5,470 nucleotides of DNA. Source: a bacterium (lineage in GTDB: Bacteria; Desulfobacterota; Binatia; UBA12015). Below, in pieces: positions 4,955 through 5,470 of this stretch (its first letter is position 1; every line of letters begins with the position of its first letter). Made by a program: the position numbers and the translations under genes. The notes below the pieces were generated by a model. It saw nothing but the letters and a program-made list of their open reading frames with translations. It had not been told where the DNA came from and did no database searches. The stretch spans positions 1 through 5,470 of the forward strand of contig JAGWVP010000236.1 in assembly GCA_018970825.1 (NCBI GenBank). The letters run 5' to 3'.

Positions 4955-5470
4955 CGAGGAAGCCCGACCGCAGGAAGACCGCGACCACGTCGCGGAGGAC
5001 CGCCGCGAGACGCGCGGCGAAGGGAGCCGGTGCGCGCGACGCGACCTTCCCGACGTCGGATCTCGACGCTCTGCAGGAGTCGCTGCGCGAGCTCCCGCGG
5101 GACCGCCCGAACGGCGTGCGCCTGCACCGGGCCGTCAGCTGGCTGCGCTGCGCGCGCGACCACGAGGGCGAGGACGACCTCCGCTTCATGGCGCTCTGGG
5201 TCGCGTTCAACGCCTGCTACGCGGGCGAGGAGGACGACCGCTCGGACCGATCGCTGCGAGAGCGACAGCGCTTCCGCAACTTCCTCGAGCGGCTCGTCGA
5301 GCACGACCGCGACCGCCGCCTCTACGACTGCCTCTGGAAGGAGTTCCCCGGGCCGGTGCGCCAGCTCGTCGACTCGCGCTACCTGTTCGTGCCGTTCTGG
5401 GAGTGCCAGCGCACGGGCTCGGGCAACTGGGAGAACCGGCTCCACCTCTCCGGCCTCGAGTACCGGCGGC
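4951..5470 (+). CDS. HEPN-like family protein, 5' part only (runs off the window)
   Basis: The first 173 codons are open to the window edge. The frame starts at GTG 4951, the only ATG/GTG ahead of the conserved part. Residues 2-30 are a basic, Ala/Arg/Lys-rich, probably disordered tail. From about 36 the protein is helical and soluble: LHRAVSWLRCARDHEGEDDL (58-77), RFMALWVAFNACYAG (78-92), FLERLVEHDRDRRLYDCLWK (111-130), FPGPVRQLVDSRYLFVPFWE (132-151). From memory this order (SWL..A, DLRF..LW.AFN..Y, LW..F.G.VR.L.D...F.PFW) matches a widespread family annotated as HEPN-domain proteins. Their catalytic-type R-N-x-x-x-H motif comes later, beyond this window. HEPN proteins are often RNases in toxin-antitoxin or defence systems, but some are inactive, and activity cannot be judged here. 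No signal peptide or membrane segment is seen. The gene is probably co-translated with the channel gene. Confidence 0.65.
   Translation, partial: MTRKPDRRKTATTSRRTAARRAAKGAGARDATFPTSDLDALQESLRELPRDRPNGVRLHRAVSWLRCARDHEGEDDLRFMALWVAFNACYAGEEDDRSDRSLRERQRFRNFLERLVEHDRDRRLYDCLWKEFPGPVRQLVDSRYLFVPFWECQRTGSGNWENRLHLSGLEYRR

Overview
The window is very GC-rich DNA with strong G/C preference at third codon positions. It holds four complete genes and the start of a fifth. The base composition, a secreted protein combining a four-cysteine helical module with a DUF1566/Lcl-type domain, and a bacterial pentameric ligand-gated channel homologue suggest a high-GC, probably Gram-negative, soil or sediment bacterium. 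A deltaproteobacterial-type lineage (Myxococcota, Binatota or similar) is my best guess, but this is weak inference; there is no rRNA or other lineage marker here.

Layout. (1) 15-1619 (+): secreted, cysteine-rich protein made of two tandem copies of [helical four-Cys module + DUF1566-like domain]. (2) 1693-2301 (-): SprT-like zinc metalloprotease with a C-terminal zinc ribbon, convergent with gene 1. (3) 2389-3765 (+): TrpB2-type tryptophan synthase beta chain, divergent from the SprT-like gene and without a trpA neighbour. (4) 3887-4954 (+): prokaryotic pentameric ligand-gated ion channel (Cys-loop receptor superfamily) with signal peptide, beta-rich extracellular domain and four membrane helices. 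(5) 4951 to beyond 5470 (+): 5' part of a soluble protein resembling a widespread HEPN-domain family. Its GTG start overlaps the channel's TGA stop.

Genes 1 to 3 look like independent housekeeping or surface functions. The real unit is genes 4 and 5: a GTGA overlap makes translational coupling of an ion channel and a HEPN-like cytoplasmic protein likely. The channel's M2 helix resembles the anion-selective receptor pattern (small-small-Arg at -2' to 0', Thr 6', Leu 9') rather than the acidic pattern of GLIC. Two abutting hairpins separate trpB2 from the channel gene. Both trpB2 and the channel gene lack a clear ribosome binding site and carry a TAG-centred element at the same distance before the ATG, so leaderless transcription is possible.

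No tRNA, rRNA, CRISPR array, insertion sequence or phage gene was seen. Many long open frames on both strands are by-products of the high GC content.
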